Assembly (NCBI GenBank): GCA_020161795.1
Contig: JAIUOR010000046.1
Span: forward strand, 20,194 to 84,193
From: Actinomycetota bacterium
GTDB taxonomy: Bacteria > Actinomycetota > Actinomycetes > Propionibacteriales > Propionibacteriaceae
Reading direction: 5' to 3'
DNA length: 64,000 nucleotides
Shown one piece after another: positions 35,546 to 44,188 of this stretch. How positions within the stretch are numbered: the stretch's first letter is position 1; every line of letters starts with the position of its first letter. The notes under the pieces are model-generated. The model was given only the letters and a program-made list of their open reading frames with translations. It ran no database searches and had not been told where the DNA came from. A program made the position numbers and the translations under genes.

Positions 35546-37057
35546 TCAGTCGACTGGAGGTTCGGAGTGGGCCCGCAGCGCGTTCGGGATCCACTGGTAG
35601 CTGGGGCGTTCGACGAGCGCTGTCACCCATTCGGCGGTGGACCGGCCGGCCGGCGGACGCTTGAAGGCGACCACCAGTTCGTGCCGATCGGTGTCAACGG
35701 TGAAGTCCAGGTACTGGCCCACCGGTGGCATGTGCGGAGCCGGGAACTGGAACTGGCTCCCTTGCGCGGCGTAGAGGGGCATGCCGTCCCACCACACCCG
35801 GTAGTGTTCGGTCGAGTTGACCATCAACCGCAGGTCGCGTCGCCCGGCACAGTCGATCTGGTACTTCACGAACAGCACGCGGTCGGCGAAGTCCTCCCGG
35901 TTCCAGCGCACCCAGGTTCCAGGCAGCCGGCCGGGAGCCCACTCCAGGCCCTGCGGCAGCGTGCCGCCCACGGGTGGCAACTCGGTGTGGTCACGGATCT
36001 CCCACTTGCCGAAGGAGGTGTTGTACCAGGCCAGCCCGACCTCGATCTCGTGCGCGGCCGGATCGAAGCCGGTGCCGAGCTGGACGGGACTGCTGCCCTC
36101 CAGCCGATCGCGCAGATCGAGCACGAGATCGGTGAACAGCTCCAGGGTGGCCGGCGGATCGATGCCGGTGACCTCTGCGTTGAGCACCAGGTCGCGTCCG
36201 ATCGGCGCGAGCCAGCGCTCGGGGATGCCGTCGGGATCGAGGATGCCCAGCAGGGCGCCGATGCTCGCCGTCGTGCTGTCGCAATCCAGGCCGCAGTTGT
36301 TGGTGATGCAGATCCGCTCGCTGAAGTCCGCTCCGGCCAGCCAGCCCAGCACGACGAACCCGGTATTGGGCCGCACATCGGTGAAGTCGGAGTTGCCGTA
36401 GGCAGCCACGATCCTGCGCTGCACCTCCTGCCAGTCCCCGGTTTCGGCGAGCCAGGCCCGGGTGTCCTGGACCACGCGGTGGATGGCGGAATCGGCCGGG
36501 ATGCCGGCCAGCGCGGTGTCGAGCAGGGTGTCGGGATCGGATTCGACGAAGGCGAGCGACTGCAGGCGGGCGAGGAACTGGGCTGCCAGGATGCCGTCGC
36601 CGTCGTGGTCGAAACATGCGTCGGCGTGGGCATAGGCGGCGGCCAGGTCGGGATCCCCGGCGGCCAGGCATGCCCAGAGCTCGGTGCGGATCGCCGCCCC
36701 TTCGCCGCAGGTGAACCAGTTGTCGTAGGAGCCGGTGAACGGAGGGCGGATCCCCTCGGCGTAGTTGCGCTGGCCCACCCCGTACTCGTTCCACGGGAAG
36801 GCGACGTGATCGTCCCACGCCGCCGCCAGGGCGAGCGAGTCCACCCTGGGCTGCGGCATCTCGTCCATGATGCAGGCGTAGAGCACCTGCAGGTCGAGAT
36901 CGTCGTTGGGCACCATCGTGGTGGGGACCGGGTAGTAGAAGTCCGCGTCCAGCGGACCCTCCAGGCCCTCGAAGGTCTGCCCGAGGGTGCCGCCGACGGC
37001 CTTGCCGAGCCAGCAGCCGATGATCCGGTCGCGCAGTGACGGCGAGCTAGGAGGCAT
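35546..37057 (-). CDS. ADP-ribosylglycohydrolase-fold enzyme with C-terminal beta-sandwich, paralogue 2
   Basis: A 503-residue cytoplasmic protein. Residues about 1-330 show the all-helical DraG/ARH fold: RIIGCWLGKAVGGTLGQTFE at the start, the metal motif VPNDDLDLQ in place of the classical TDDT, and CGLDCDSTTASIGALLGIL matching the C-terminal DxDT metal motif. The Asp of the usual GDAxG element is Gly here. The last 170 residues form a predicted galactose-binding-like domain (WVRWNREDFADRVLFVKYQI). No signal peptide is visible. The ATG lies within the end of the paralogue's gene (11-base overlap). A hydrolase acting on an imported glycoside is inferred. Confidence 0.8.
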   Translation of the reverse strand: MPPSSPSLRDRIIGCWLGKAVGGTLGQTFEGLEGPLDADFYYPVPTTMVPNDDLDLQVLYACIMDEMPQPRVDSLALAAAWDDHVAFPWNEYGVGQRNYAEGIRPPFTGSYDNWFTCGEGAAIRTELWACLAAGDPDLAAAYAHADACFDHDGDGILAAQFLARLQSLAFVESDPDTLLDTALAGIPADSAIHRVVQDTRAWLAETGDWQEVQRRIVAAYGNSDFTDVRPNTGFVVLGWLAGADFSERICITNNCGLDCDSTTASIGALLGILDPDGIPERWLAPIGRDLVLNAEVTGIDPPATLELFTDLVLDLRDRLEGSSPVQLGTGFDPAAHEIEVGLAWYNTSFGKWEIRDHTELPPVGGTLPQGLEWAPGRLPGTWVRWNREDFADRVLFVKYQIDCAGRRDLRLMVNSTEHYRVWWDGMPLYAAQGSQFQFPAPHMPPVGQYLDFTVDTDRHELVVAFKRPPAGRSTAEWVTALVERPSYQWIPNALRAHSEPPVD

Positions 37058-39029
37058 CGTTGCTCCACGGGGAGCGGCTGCGATCCAGGTCGTAGACGTG
37101 TGGGTTGAGCGGTGCCGGGCCGGAGAACCCCAGGTGGAGTTCGGCCGGCGGGTGGCTGCCGTCGTGCACGAGCTTGACCAGCACCTCGTTCCACCCCTCC
37201 CGGAGCGTGACGTAGGCGCCGATCCCGTCAGCCGCCCGCTGGTTCGGCCGGATCCGCCGGTAGTCGCGGCTCTCGCCGGTGAGCTCACCGTTCAGCCAGT
37301 ACCGGACCGGCACGCTCGGATCGACGATCAGCCAGCCGTCCTGCTCGCTGGGGCTGTGGAAGAAGGCCTGCAGGTAGACGACGCCCGGTTCGGTGAAGGC
37401 TTCGGCCACCGGCTGGGCGTAGCCATCGCTGGACGCCTCCCGCCACCCACCCGGACGCGCATCGGCCAGGGTCGGATCGCCGGTGACGGTCTCCGGAGAA
37501 TACGGAGCGTCGAGCGGATCGCCGTCCGGCACCGGGAACACCTGGCTGAGCCGGCTGGCCAGCGCTCCCAGCAGCACGACGGGGATCGCCGGGGCGGCCG
37601 GGTAGCCGATCGCGTTCAGTTCCAGCCACAGCCGGTTCGAGGGCCGCACCAGCGGCATCGGCGGCACGTCCACCGCCCAGGCGAGCGTGCGGGTCTGCCC
37701 GGGGGCGAGTTCCACCTCCTGCCCGGTGACGGCCGGCCAGCCCGACGGGGTACGGAGCGCGACCTGCACGGTCATCGGATCGGCTCGCCGGTTCGTGAGG
37801 CTGACCCGCAGGGGGTGCGAGGACGCCGGATGGCAGGCGGGTCCGTCCACGTAGTCGACCACGACATCGACGTCCAGGCCCGGGTGCGGCACCTGATTCG
37901 GGCTGGCGGTGAACATCTGCCGGGTCTCGTCGTCGGCGTAGAGATCGGCCAGCGTGACAGCGAAGCCGGTGCCCTCCTGTACCAGGCCGTGGTGCCGCAG
38001 GACCAGCTGGGACACGACCCGGATCCGGTCGACGAGCTCGTCGAGATTCGCCGGGACGGGGTTGGGCCCGTCGCTGAGATGGCGTACGCCGCCCCAGTCC
38101 TCGTTGGTGGAGATGCCGGTGCCCAGCGGGGCGACCCATCGCTCGGGCAGGGCGTCGCTGCCGTAGAGGATGCCGAGATAGCTCCCGATCGCGGCACCGG
38201 AGGAATCGGTGTCGTAGCCGCAGTTGACCGTCTTGCACATGCCGTCGCCGAAGTCGGTGCCGTACAGCAGGCCGATGACCTGGAAGCCGGTGTTGATCGG
38301 CGAGTACTGCGCGTTGTAGTGCGGGGTCGCCGACAGGACCGCGCGCCGGGCCTGCTTCCAGTCCAGCCCGTCGCGGTGGGCATCGCGGGCCGCCTCGACC
38401 GCGCGCCGGATCATGGACGACTCGGGAACGTAGGACAGCGCGATGTCGATCAGGAGCTGGGCGTCCTGCACCACGAAGGCAGCCGACTCCAGCGCGGTGT
38501 TGAAGAGCTCGCCGAAGACACCCTCGCCGCCGGCGTGGTCGCAGATCGCGTCCTGGTAGGCGTACTTCGCCGCCACGCGGGGCGCGCCCGGCGCGAGGCA
38601 GGCCCACAGCTCGGAGCGGATCGGCGAGCCCATGCAGTCGATGAACCAATTGTTGAAATGGCCGCTCACCGGCGGTTCCAGGCCGAGGCGCAGATTGCGC
38701 TTGGAGAGCCCGTACTCGTCGAAGTTGTAGCCGACGTGGTCGAGCCAGTAGCGCGAGAGCTCCCGCGCGGTGAGCGCCGGCCCGACCTCCTCCGCCGCCT
38801 TCAGCCAGGCGAGCTGCATCTCGAAGTCGTCGTTCGGCAGGCCGCCTTCCTGCAGTTCGGGGTACCACCAGACGTCGAACGGCTCGTCGCGCCCCCAGGC
38901 CTCCTCCAGCGGAGTGCCCAGCGTCCCGCCGGCATTCTTGCCCTGCCAGCAGCCATAGACCCGATCGCGGATCTGCGGGCCGGCGATATCGACGTCGAAG
39001 ACGGTGTCAGGACTCGGCGTGCTGACCAT
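37047..39029 (-). CDS. ADP-ribosylglycohydrolase-fold enzyme with two accessory domains, paralogue 1
   Basis: A 660-residue paralogue of the enzyme at 35546-37057. The catalytic-fold part (about 1-370) has RVYGCWQGKNAGGTLGTPLE, the metal motif LPNDDFEMQ and CGYDTDSSGAAIGSYLGIL, so the acidic metal ligands look intact. A beta-sandwich of NEW3-like style (VSLTNRRADPMTVQVALRT) and a carbohydrate-binding-like C-terminal domain (YVTLREGWNEVLVKLVHDG) follow. ARH enzymes normally remove ADP-ribose from proteins or nucleotides, but the sugar-transport context and accessory domains suggest another glycosidic substrate. It overlaps the LacI gene's end by 23 bases. Confidence 0.8.
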   Translation of the reverse strand: MVSTPSPDTVFDVDIAGPQIRDRVYGCWQGKNAGGTLGTPLEEAWGRDEPFDVWWYPELQEGGLPNDDFEMQLAWLKAAEEVGPALTARELSRYWLDHVGYNFDEYGLSKRNLRLGLEPPVSGHFNNWFIDCMGSPIRSELWACLAPGAPRVAAKYAYQDAICDHAGGEGVFGELFNTALESAAFVVQDAQLLIDIALSYVPESSMIRRAVEAARDAHRDGLDWKQARRAVLSATPHYNAQYSPINTGFQVIGLLYGTDFGDGMCKTVNCGYDTDSSGAAIGSYLGILYGSDALPERWVAPLGTGISTNEDWGGVRHLSDGPNPVPANLDELVDRIRVVSQLVLRHHGLVQEGTGFAVTLADLYADDETRQMFTASPNQVPHPGLDVDVVVDYVDGPACHPASSHPLRVSLTNRRADPMTVQVALRTPSGWPAVTGQEVELAPGQTRTLAWAVDVPPMPLVRPSNRLWLELNAIGYPAAPAIPVVLLGALASRLSQVFPVPDGDPLDAPYSPETVTGDPTLADARPGGWREASSDGYAQPVAEAFTEPGVVYLQAFFHSPSEQDGWLIVDPSVPVRYWLNGELTGESRDYRRIRPNQRAADGIGAYVTLREGWNEVLVKLVHDGSHPPAELHLGFSGPAPLNPHVYDLDRSRSPWSNDAS

Positions 39030-40074
39030 GGTGTGTCCTTTCGGAAGGCGGTTGAACTGAGGGGCGGCCAGGGGACGCCGGTGGGGCGCAGGATTCCCGG
39101 ATCACCAGCTCGCAGGAGAGCGTGACGGTGCGGGGGGAGTGGCCGGCGGGATCGGGTCCGAGCCGCTGCCACAGCAGCTCGAGCGCGGTCTGGCCGAGCA
39201 GGGCCATCGGCTGGGCGACCGTGGTCAGCGGCGGGATGGCGTGGGCGGCCAGATCGACGTTGTCGCAGCCGATGACCGAGAGCTGGGTGGGCACGGCGAT
39301 CCCCAGGCTGTGCGCGGCCTGCACCACGCCGAGGGCGACCGCGTCGTTGGCTGCGAAGACGGCGGTGGGCGGCCGATCCTGTGCGAACAGCCGGGTTGTC
39401 GCCTGGTGGCCGGCCTCCCGATCGAGCGAACCGAGCACGATCAGCTCCGGATCGCACGGCAGCCCATGGGCCTCCAACGTGGTGCGGTAGGCCTGGTAGC
39501 GGCCCGAGGCCATGGTCGAGCTGCCGATGTAGGCGATCCGGGTGTGGCCCAGTTCGATCAGATAGGTGACCGCCTGCTGGGCGCCGGAACGGGTGTCGAC
39601 CGTGACCAGGTCGGTCACCGACGGGGTGGTGTGAAGGCCGATGCCCACGACCGGCATGGTGCGGGCCGCGGCGACCAGTGCGGCGTTGTATTCCGGGCTC
39701 TCGGGCGGCGTCACGACCAGCCCCTCCACCTCATGGCTGCGCAGCAACTCCACGGCATCGATCGCCTGGTTGGGATCCCCGCCGGAGTCGGCCAGCACGA
39801 CTCCGTAGCCGCGGGCACGCGCGGCCTGACCCAGCGCCGAGGCCACCTCGGCGGTGAAGGGGTTCTTCAGCTGGGAGACGACGAAACCCAGCAGGCCGGT
39901 CCGCTTGGTCGTGAGGCTGGCGGCCGCCCGGTTCTGGATGTAGCCGAGCTCACTGATCGCGGCGGCGATGCGCTCCCGGGCGGCGGCGGAGACATAGCCG
40001 TTGCCGGTCAGGTAGCGCGACACGGTTCCCACCGACACCCCGGCCTTGGCTGCCACATCGTACGCCGTTGGCAT
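39007..40074 (-). CDS. LacI-family repressor of the ARH-fold/sugar-transport operon
   Basis: A 355-residue regulator. The N-terminal helix-turn-helix is AYDVAAKAGVSVGTVSRYLTG (about residues 4-24), followed by the hinge with NRAAASLTTKRTG and an effector-binding domain (AVFAANDAVALGVVQAAHSLG). GAGGAGG precedes the ATG. It is the first gene of the operon and sits directly behind a 34-bp palindrome with two AACCGGTT cores, so it very likely represses itself and the downstream enzymes and transporter until an imported sugar or its product binds. A proline-rich C-terminal extension of about 25 residues is a small oddity. Confidence 0.92.
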   Translation of the reverse strand: MPTAYDVAAKAGVSVGTVSRYLTGNGYVSAAARERIAAAISELGYIQNRAAASLTTKRTGLLGFVVSQLKNPFTAEVASALGQAARARGYGVVLADSGGDPNQAIDAVELLRSHEVEGLVVTPPESPEYNAALVAAARTMPVVGIGLHTTPSVTDLVTVDTRSGAQQAVTYLIELGHTRIAYIGSSTMASGRYQAYRTTLEAHGLPCDPELIVLGSLDREAGHQATTRLFAQDRPPTAVFAANDAVALGVVQAAHSLGIAVPTQLSVIGCDNVDLAAHAIPPLTTVAQPMALLGQTALELLWQRLGPDPAGHSPRTVTLSCELVIRESCAPPASPGRPSVQPPSERTHHGQHAES

Positions 40075-40090
40075 CGCAGCCTCCTCGCTG

Positions 40091-40124
40091 TATGTAACCG
40101 GTTCTATATAGAACCGGTTACATA
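40091..40124. promoter_or_regulatory. Perfect 34-bp palindrome, double LacI operator
   Basis: The arms TATGTAACCGGTTC (40091-40104) and its exact complement (40111-40124) flank a TATATA centre, giving complete symmetry. Inside lie two AACCGGTT cores (40096-40103 and 40112-40119) 16 bp apart, each a LacI-family core. The element is directly downstream of, and touches, the predicted promoter, 17 bases from the LacI start, so bound repressor would block initiation. Confidence 0.8.
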
Positions 40125-40150
40125 TTCGTTCAGGTCGTCACCGATGTCAA
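40122..40150 (-). promoter_or_regulatory. Promoter of the LacI/ARH/transporter operon
   Basis: On the minus strand a perfect -35 TTGACA (40145-40150) is followed by a 17-base spacer and a weaker -10 GAATAT (40122-40127). Transcription would begin inside the 34-bp palindrome, consistent with repression by the LacI protein encoded next. Confidence 0.6.
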
Positions 40151-40164
40151 CCCCATGGGAGCGT

Positions 40165-41265
40165 TCAGTCCGGGATCGGGCGAAACCGCGGGGGAGTCCA
40201 GGCCTTGTTGGTGGGACGCATGTCCTGGCCGGTGAGGTCTTCGTGGACGCGATAGGCGGCCAGGGCGCCGGTGAGCAACTGCGCCCAGGGTTCGGGGCCG
40301 GCTGGGCTGAACTCGGAGGCGACGTAGACGCCGGGCAGCGGAGTGCACAGCCGGGGAAGGTCGAGCAGAGTGCGCCAGCTGTCCCATCGCGGCCCGACGG
40401 TCGCGGCAGCCCGCAGGCGGCGGGGCGGACGTTGACCGGTCAGCGCCGCGTACCGCCAGGGCGAGGTGGTGATCACGACCGCCCGGCAGGACAGCACGCC
40501 GTCGGCGGTGGTCACCCGGCCCGGGGCGACGCGGTGGACCTCCGTGGCCCAGCGCATGGCCACCCCGCGGTCGGCCAGACGATGATGCAGGACGTCCACC
40601 AGCCGGGCTGCGGGCTGCGGGGCGTCGGCGGCGTCGATCAGCTGCCAGCGCCCGAAGGTGCGTTCGATGCTGAGCCGGGTTCCCAGCCAGCCGGGGGCGC
40701 GGTGCGGATCGCTGTCCCGGCGGAGGGCCAGCTCGGTGAACAGGGTTCCCAGCGGTCCCGCCTGCCGGGCCAGATCGGCCAGCGTCTCGTTCGTGCGCAG
40801 CGCGGCCCGGCTGGCACGGCTGAGCCGGGAGGCCGTGAGTTCGGCCTCCACCCCCAGCGGACGCAACGCGAGCCAGGCCGTGTCGAGCCGGTCGAGCAGG
40901 TTGCGCCAGGCGGTGGCGGCATCCTCGCCGACCGCGCCGACGAGGCTGTGCCACTGGCCCGCCCGGTCGGCGGGCAGCGTCAGCTCGCCGGCCGGCGTGA
41001 GGTAGGTCGCCGGCGGCGCGGGGACGAGCCGGAGCTGGTGCAGTCCGAGCGCTCCTTCCAGCGGGCGTCCCGACTTCTTGAAGAGGTCGCGCCAGGCGGC
41101 CGGCAGCACGACCAGGTTCGGGTTCTCGTCCAGCGGCGAGAGCGGTGAAGCGGCGTCCGCCTCGGTGACCGGGGTGCGATCGAGCACGACCACCTCGTGG
41201 TTCACCCGGGCGAGCCGCGCTGCCGCTGCCAGCCCGGCCAGGGTCGCGCCCACGACGACGATCAT
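40165..41265 (-). CDS. FAD-dependent oxidoreductase (phytoene-desaturase-like)
   Basis: A 366-residue flavoprotein of the amine oxidase/desaturase superfamily. The N-terminal fold is MIVVVGATLAGLAAAARLAR followed by EVVVLDRTP; the usual GxGxxG appears as GATLAG. A C-terminal FAD-type segment reads PGVYVASEFSPAGPEPWAQLLTGALAA. It overlaps the stop of the FAD/Fe-S dehydrogenase gene by four bases, so the two are coupled and may act together. The substrate is unknown; it is shorter than and only distantly similar to the flavoprotein at 16145-17563. Confidence 0.75.
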   Translation of the reverse strand: MIVVVGATLAGLAAAARLARVNHEVVVLDRTPVTEADAASPLSPLDENPNLVVLPAAWRDLFKKSGRPLEGALGLHQLRLVPAPPATYLTPAGELTLPADRAGQWHSLVGAVGEDAATAWRNLLDRLDTAWLALRPLGVEAELTASRLSRASRAALRTNETLADLARQAGPLGTLFTELALRRDSDPHRAPGWLGTRLSIERTFGRWQLIDAADAPQPAARLVDVLHHRLADRGVAMRWATEVHRVAPGRVTTADGVLSCRAVVITTSPWRYAALTGQRPPRRLRAAATVGPRWDSWRTLLDLPRLCTPLPGVYVASEFSPAGPEPWAQLLTGALAAYRVHEDLTGQDMRPTNKAWTPPRFRPIPD

Positions 41266-44045
41266 GGCCGCTCCAGGTGGAGGGCGAGGAGTTCGGCCAG
41301 GGTGAGCGCCTGGCGTCCGGCCAGGTCGGCGACCTGGGTGCGGCAGGAGAAGCCGTCGGCGACCACGATCGCGTCCGGCCCGGCCCGGCGGATGGCGGGC
41401 AGGAGTTGCTGCTCGGCGATGGCGACCGAGACCTCGTAGTGGCCGCGCTCGACCCCGAAGTTGCCGGCCAGGCCGCAGCAGCCGCCCAGGGTGGTGACGC
41501 TCGCCCCGGTGCTGGCCAGCAGCGCGGCGTCGGCCTGCCAGCCGAGCACGGCGGCGTGGTGGCAGTGCGGCTGCACCACCAGTTCGTGACCGGTGAGATC
41601 GGGCGGGGTATAGCCGGGGGTTTCGGCGAGCAGTTCGGCCAGGGTGCGGGTCGCGGCGGCGACGGCCGGCAGCCGCGGGTCGTCGATCAGCTCAGCCGCA
41701 TCGTCGCGCAGCACCGTCAGGCAGGAGGGCTCGACCCCCAGGATGGGCAGGCCGTGCTCGGCGTAGGGGTGCAGGGTGTCGACCGCCTGGCGCAGCCGGC
41801 GCCGGGCGGCGTCGCGCTGTCCGGTGGTGATCCAGGTCAGCCCGCAGCAGGCCGGGTCGGTGATCAGTTCGGGCGCCCAGCCCGCCGCCAGCAGCACCTT
41901 CACCAGGGCGGGCAGGTGGGTGCCCTCGAAGCAGTCGGTGAAGGAGTCGACCCAGAGTGCGACCGGACGGGGGCGGCCGGCGTGCTCCGGCGTCATCCCC
42001 CGGTAGGCGGGGATCTCCCGGCGGGCCGTCCGGGAGGCGAAGCGGGGGAGTGAGCGGCGCCGGTCGACTCCGGCCAGCCAGCGGAGCAGGTGCGTCAGGC
42101 CGGGGGTGGCAAGCGTCCAGTTCACGACCGCGGCCAGCCCCGGCGTCCGGGCGATCAGCCGGGCCCAGCCGGGAAGCCGGCCCAGGGCGTAGTGGCTGCG
42201 GGGTCGCGGGCGGCCACGGTAGGTCTCGGCCAGCACCTGCGACTTGTAGGAGGCCAGGTCGACCCCGGTCGGGCAATCCCGGGCGCAGCCCTTGCAGGAG
42301 AGGCAGAGGTCGAGCGCTTCGTGCACCTCCGGGGCGGCGAAGCCGCCGGGCAGGGTGCCGCCCAGCAGCTCGGCCAGAATGTGCGCCCGGCCGCGGGTGG
42401 AGTCCTTCTCGGCTCCGGTCGCCCGGTAGGAGGGGCACATGATGTCGGCGGATTCGCCGTGGTGGCTGACGCAGCGTCCCACCCCCGAACAGCGGTGAAC
42501 CCCCGCCGCCAATCCCGGATGAGCCAGTGCCAGCGGAGAGGTGGTCAGGGCGGTGCGGAGGTCGGCATCCAGCGGCGCCGGATCGACGAGCACCCCGGGG
42601 TTGAGCAGATTCTGTGGATCGAAGATCTGCTTGACGGCGGCGAACAGTGCCAGGGCCTGCGGGGAGTACATCGCCGGGAGCAGCTCCGAACGCGCCCGGC
42701 CGTCACCGTGTTCGCCCGACATCGACCCGTCATGGCTGCCGGCCAGAGCCGCCGCGTCCAGCAGGAAGGCCCGCAGCCGAGCCGGGCCGTCGGCCGCCAC
42801 CAGCGGGAAGTCGATCCGGGCGTGGACGCAGCCCTCGCCGAAATGCCCATAGGGCGCGGCCTGCAGCCCGTGCTGCGCGAGCAGGGCCTCGAAGTCGCGC
42901 AGATAGTCGCCCAGGCGGGCCGGGGGCACGGCGGCGTCCTCCCAGCCCGCGTAGGCCGGACGGGTCAGGCTGGTCTCGGCCAGGCCGGCGCCGTCGGCCC
43001 GGACCCGCCACAGCGCCGCGGCCTGCGCCGGATCGTCCACCACCCGGCCGTCCAGCGCCCCGGCATCGGCCAGCAGCCGCTCCCCGGCGGCGCGGAGCTC
43101 GTCCAGGTCGTCCCCGGCCAGTTCGGCGAACAGCCAGCCCCGGCCGGCGGGCAACTCGGGCACGGGTCGACGCCGGCGCGCGGCATCGACGATCCGGGCG
43201 TCCAGGCCCTCCAGCGCGACCGGACGATGGGCGAGCACCGCGGGCACCGCATCCGCCGCCTCGGCCATGTCCGGATAGCCCAGGGCTACCACCACCGTCT
43301 GCGCGGGCGCCTGGACGAGCCGGAGCTCGGCACCGGTGACCACGGCCAGGGTGCCCTCCGAGCCGGCCAGGAAGGCGGTGACGTCGAAGCCGTGCTCGGG
43401 CAACAGATGCTCCAGGCTGTAGCCGGAGACCTGACGGGCGAAGCGCCCGAACTCCGTCCGGATCACCCCCAGGTTGGCCATCACCAGCTCGTGCAGCCGG
43501 CGCAGGGTGGGGGAGTCGGTTGCCCGCAGGTCGGCCCGGGTGTCGAGCCGCAGGTGCTCGCCGGTGCCGGTGATCACGTCCAGGGAGAGCAGGTTGTCCG
43601 CGGTCCGGCCGTACCCCAGCGCCCGGGGCCCGCAGGCGTTGTTGCCGATCATGCCGCCGATCGTGCAGCGGCTGTGGGTGGAGGGGTCGGGGCCGAACCT
43701 CAGCCCATGGGGCGCCGCGGCCCGCTGCAATTGCGCCTGGACGACGCCCGGCTCGACGCGAGCGGCCCGGCCGCCGGGCTCGACCTCGGCGATCGAGGTG
43801 AGATACCGGGAGGTGTCCAGCACGACTCCCGGCCCCACCGCGTTGCCCGCGCACGAGGTGCCGGCGCCGCGCATGGTCACCGGCAGGCCGGCGGCGCGGG
43901 CGTGGGCCAGCAGGTCGGCGAGCTCGTCGGTGCCGCGGGGTTGGGCGACCGCCTGCGGCACCACCCGGTAGAGCGAGGCGTCGTAGGAGTACAACGCGCG
44001 CGTGAGCCGACTCTCGTCCAGTCTCACGCCGGCAAGCACGCCCAT
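41262..44045 (-). CDS. FAD-linked oxidase fused to Fe-S oxidoreductase (YdiJ/D-lactate dehydrogenase-like)
   Basis: About 927 residues. The N-terminal half is a PCMH-type FAD domain (VTMRGAGTSCAGNAVGPGV, RCTIGGMIGNNACGPRALGYG) and an FAD-oxidase C-terminal domain. The second half is a GlpC-like Fe-S module with a cysteine cluster in LCLSCKGCARDCPTGVD, plus two CCG motifs (DPACCGLTW and LGGCCGLAG). Related enzymes oxidise D-lactate, D-2-hydroxyglutarate or similar 2-hydroxy acids and pass electrons to the respiratory chain. The ATG at 44045 is my choice because homology-like sequence starts there; in-frame codons up to 44090 are possible and no clear ribosome site decides it. Confidence 0.83.
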   Translation of the reverse strand: MGVLAGVRLDESRLTRALYSYDASLYRVVPQAVAQPRGTDELADLLAHARAAGLPVTMRGAGTSCAGNAVGPGVVLDTSRYLTSIAEVEPGGRAARVEPGVVQAQLQRAAAPHGLRFGPDPSTHSRCTIGGMIGNNACGPRALGYGRTADNLLSLDVITGTGEHLRLDTRADLRATDSPTLRRLHELVMANLGVIRTEFGRFARQVSGYSLEHLLPEHGFDVTAFLAGSEGTLAVVTGAELRLVQAPAQTVVVALGYPDMAEAADAVPAVLAHRPVALEGLDARIVDAARRRRPVPELPAGRGWLFAELAGDDLDELRAAGERLLADAGALDGRVVDDPAQAAALWRVRADGAGLAETSLTRPAYAGWEDAAVPPARLGDYLRDFEALLAQHGLQAAPYGHFGEGCVHARIDFPLVAADGPARLRAFLLDAAALAGSHDGSMSGEHGDGRARSELLPAMYSPQALALFAAVKQIFDPQNLLNPGVLVDPAPLDADLRTALTTSPLALAHPGLAAGVHRCSGVGRCVSHHGESADIMCPSYRATGAEKDSTRGRAHILAELLGGTLPGGFAAPEVHEALDLCLSCKGCARDCPTGVDLASYKSQVLAETYRGRPRPRSHYALGRLPGWARLIARTPGLAAVVNWTLATPGLTHLLRWLAGVDRRRSLPRFASRTARREIPAYRGMTPEHAGRPRPVALWVDSFTDCFEGTHLPALVKVLLAAGWAPELITDPACCGLTWITTGQRDAARRRLRQAVDTLHPYAEHGLPILGVEPSCLTVLRDDAAELIDDPRLPAVAAATRTLAELLAETPGYTPPDLTGHELVVQPHCHHAAVLGWQADAALLASTGASVTTLGGCCGLAGNFGVERGHYEVSVAIAEQQLLPAIRRAGPDAIVVADGFSCRTQVADLAGRQALTLAELLALHLERP

Positions 44046-44188
44046 GGGGACACTCTGCCAGGCCACCCCGCCTCGCCGTTTCATAGACAACTCACAAGAA
44101 GGCGAGCCCGGTCGCGATACGCTCGACGCGGCTCCTACTCAGAGCCAGGACGCGGCCGCCGGCCGCCAGCCCCCGAAAGAGGAGAGAC

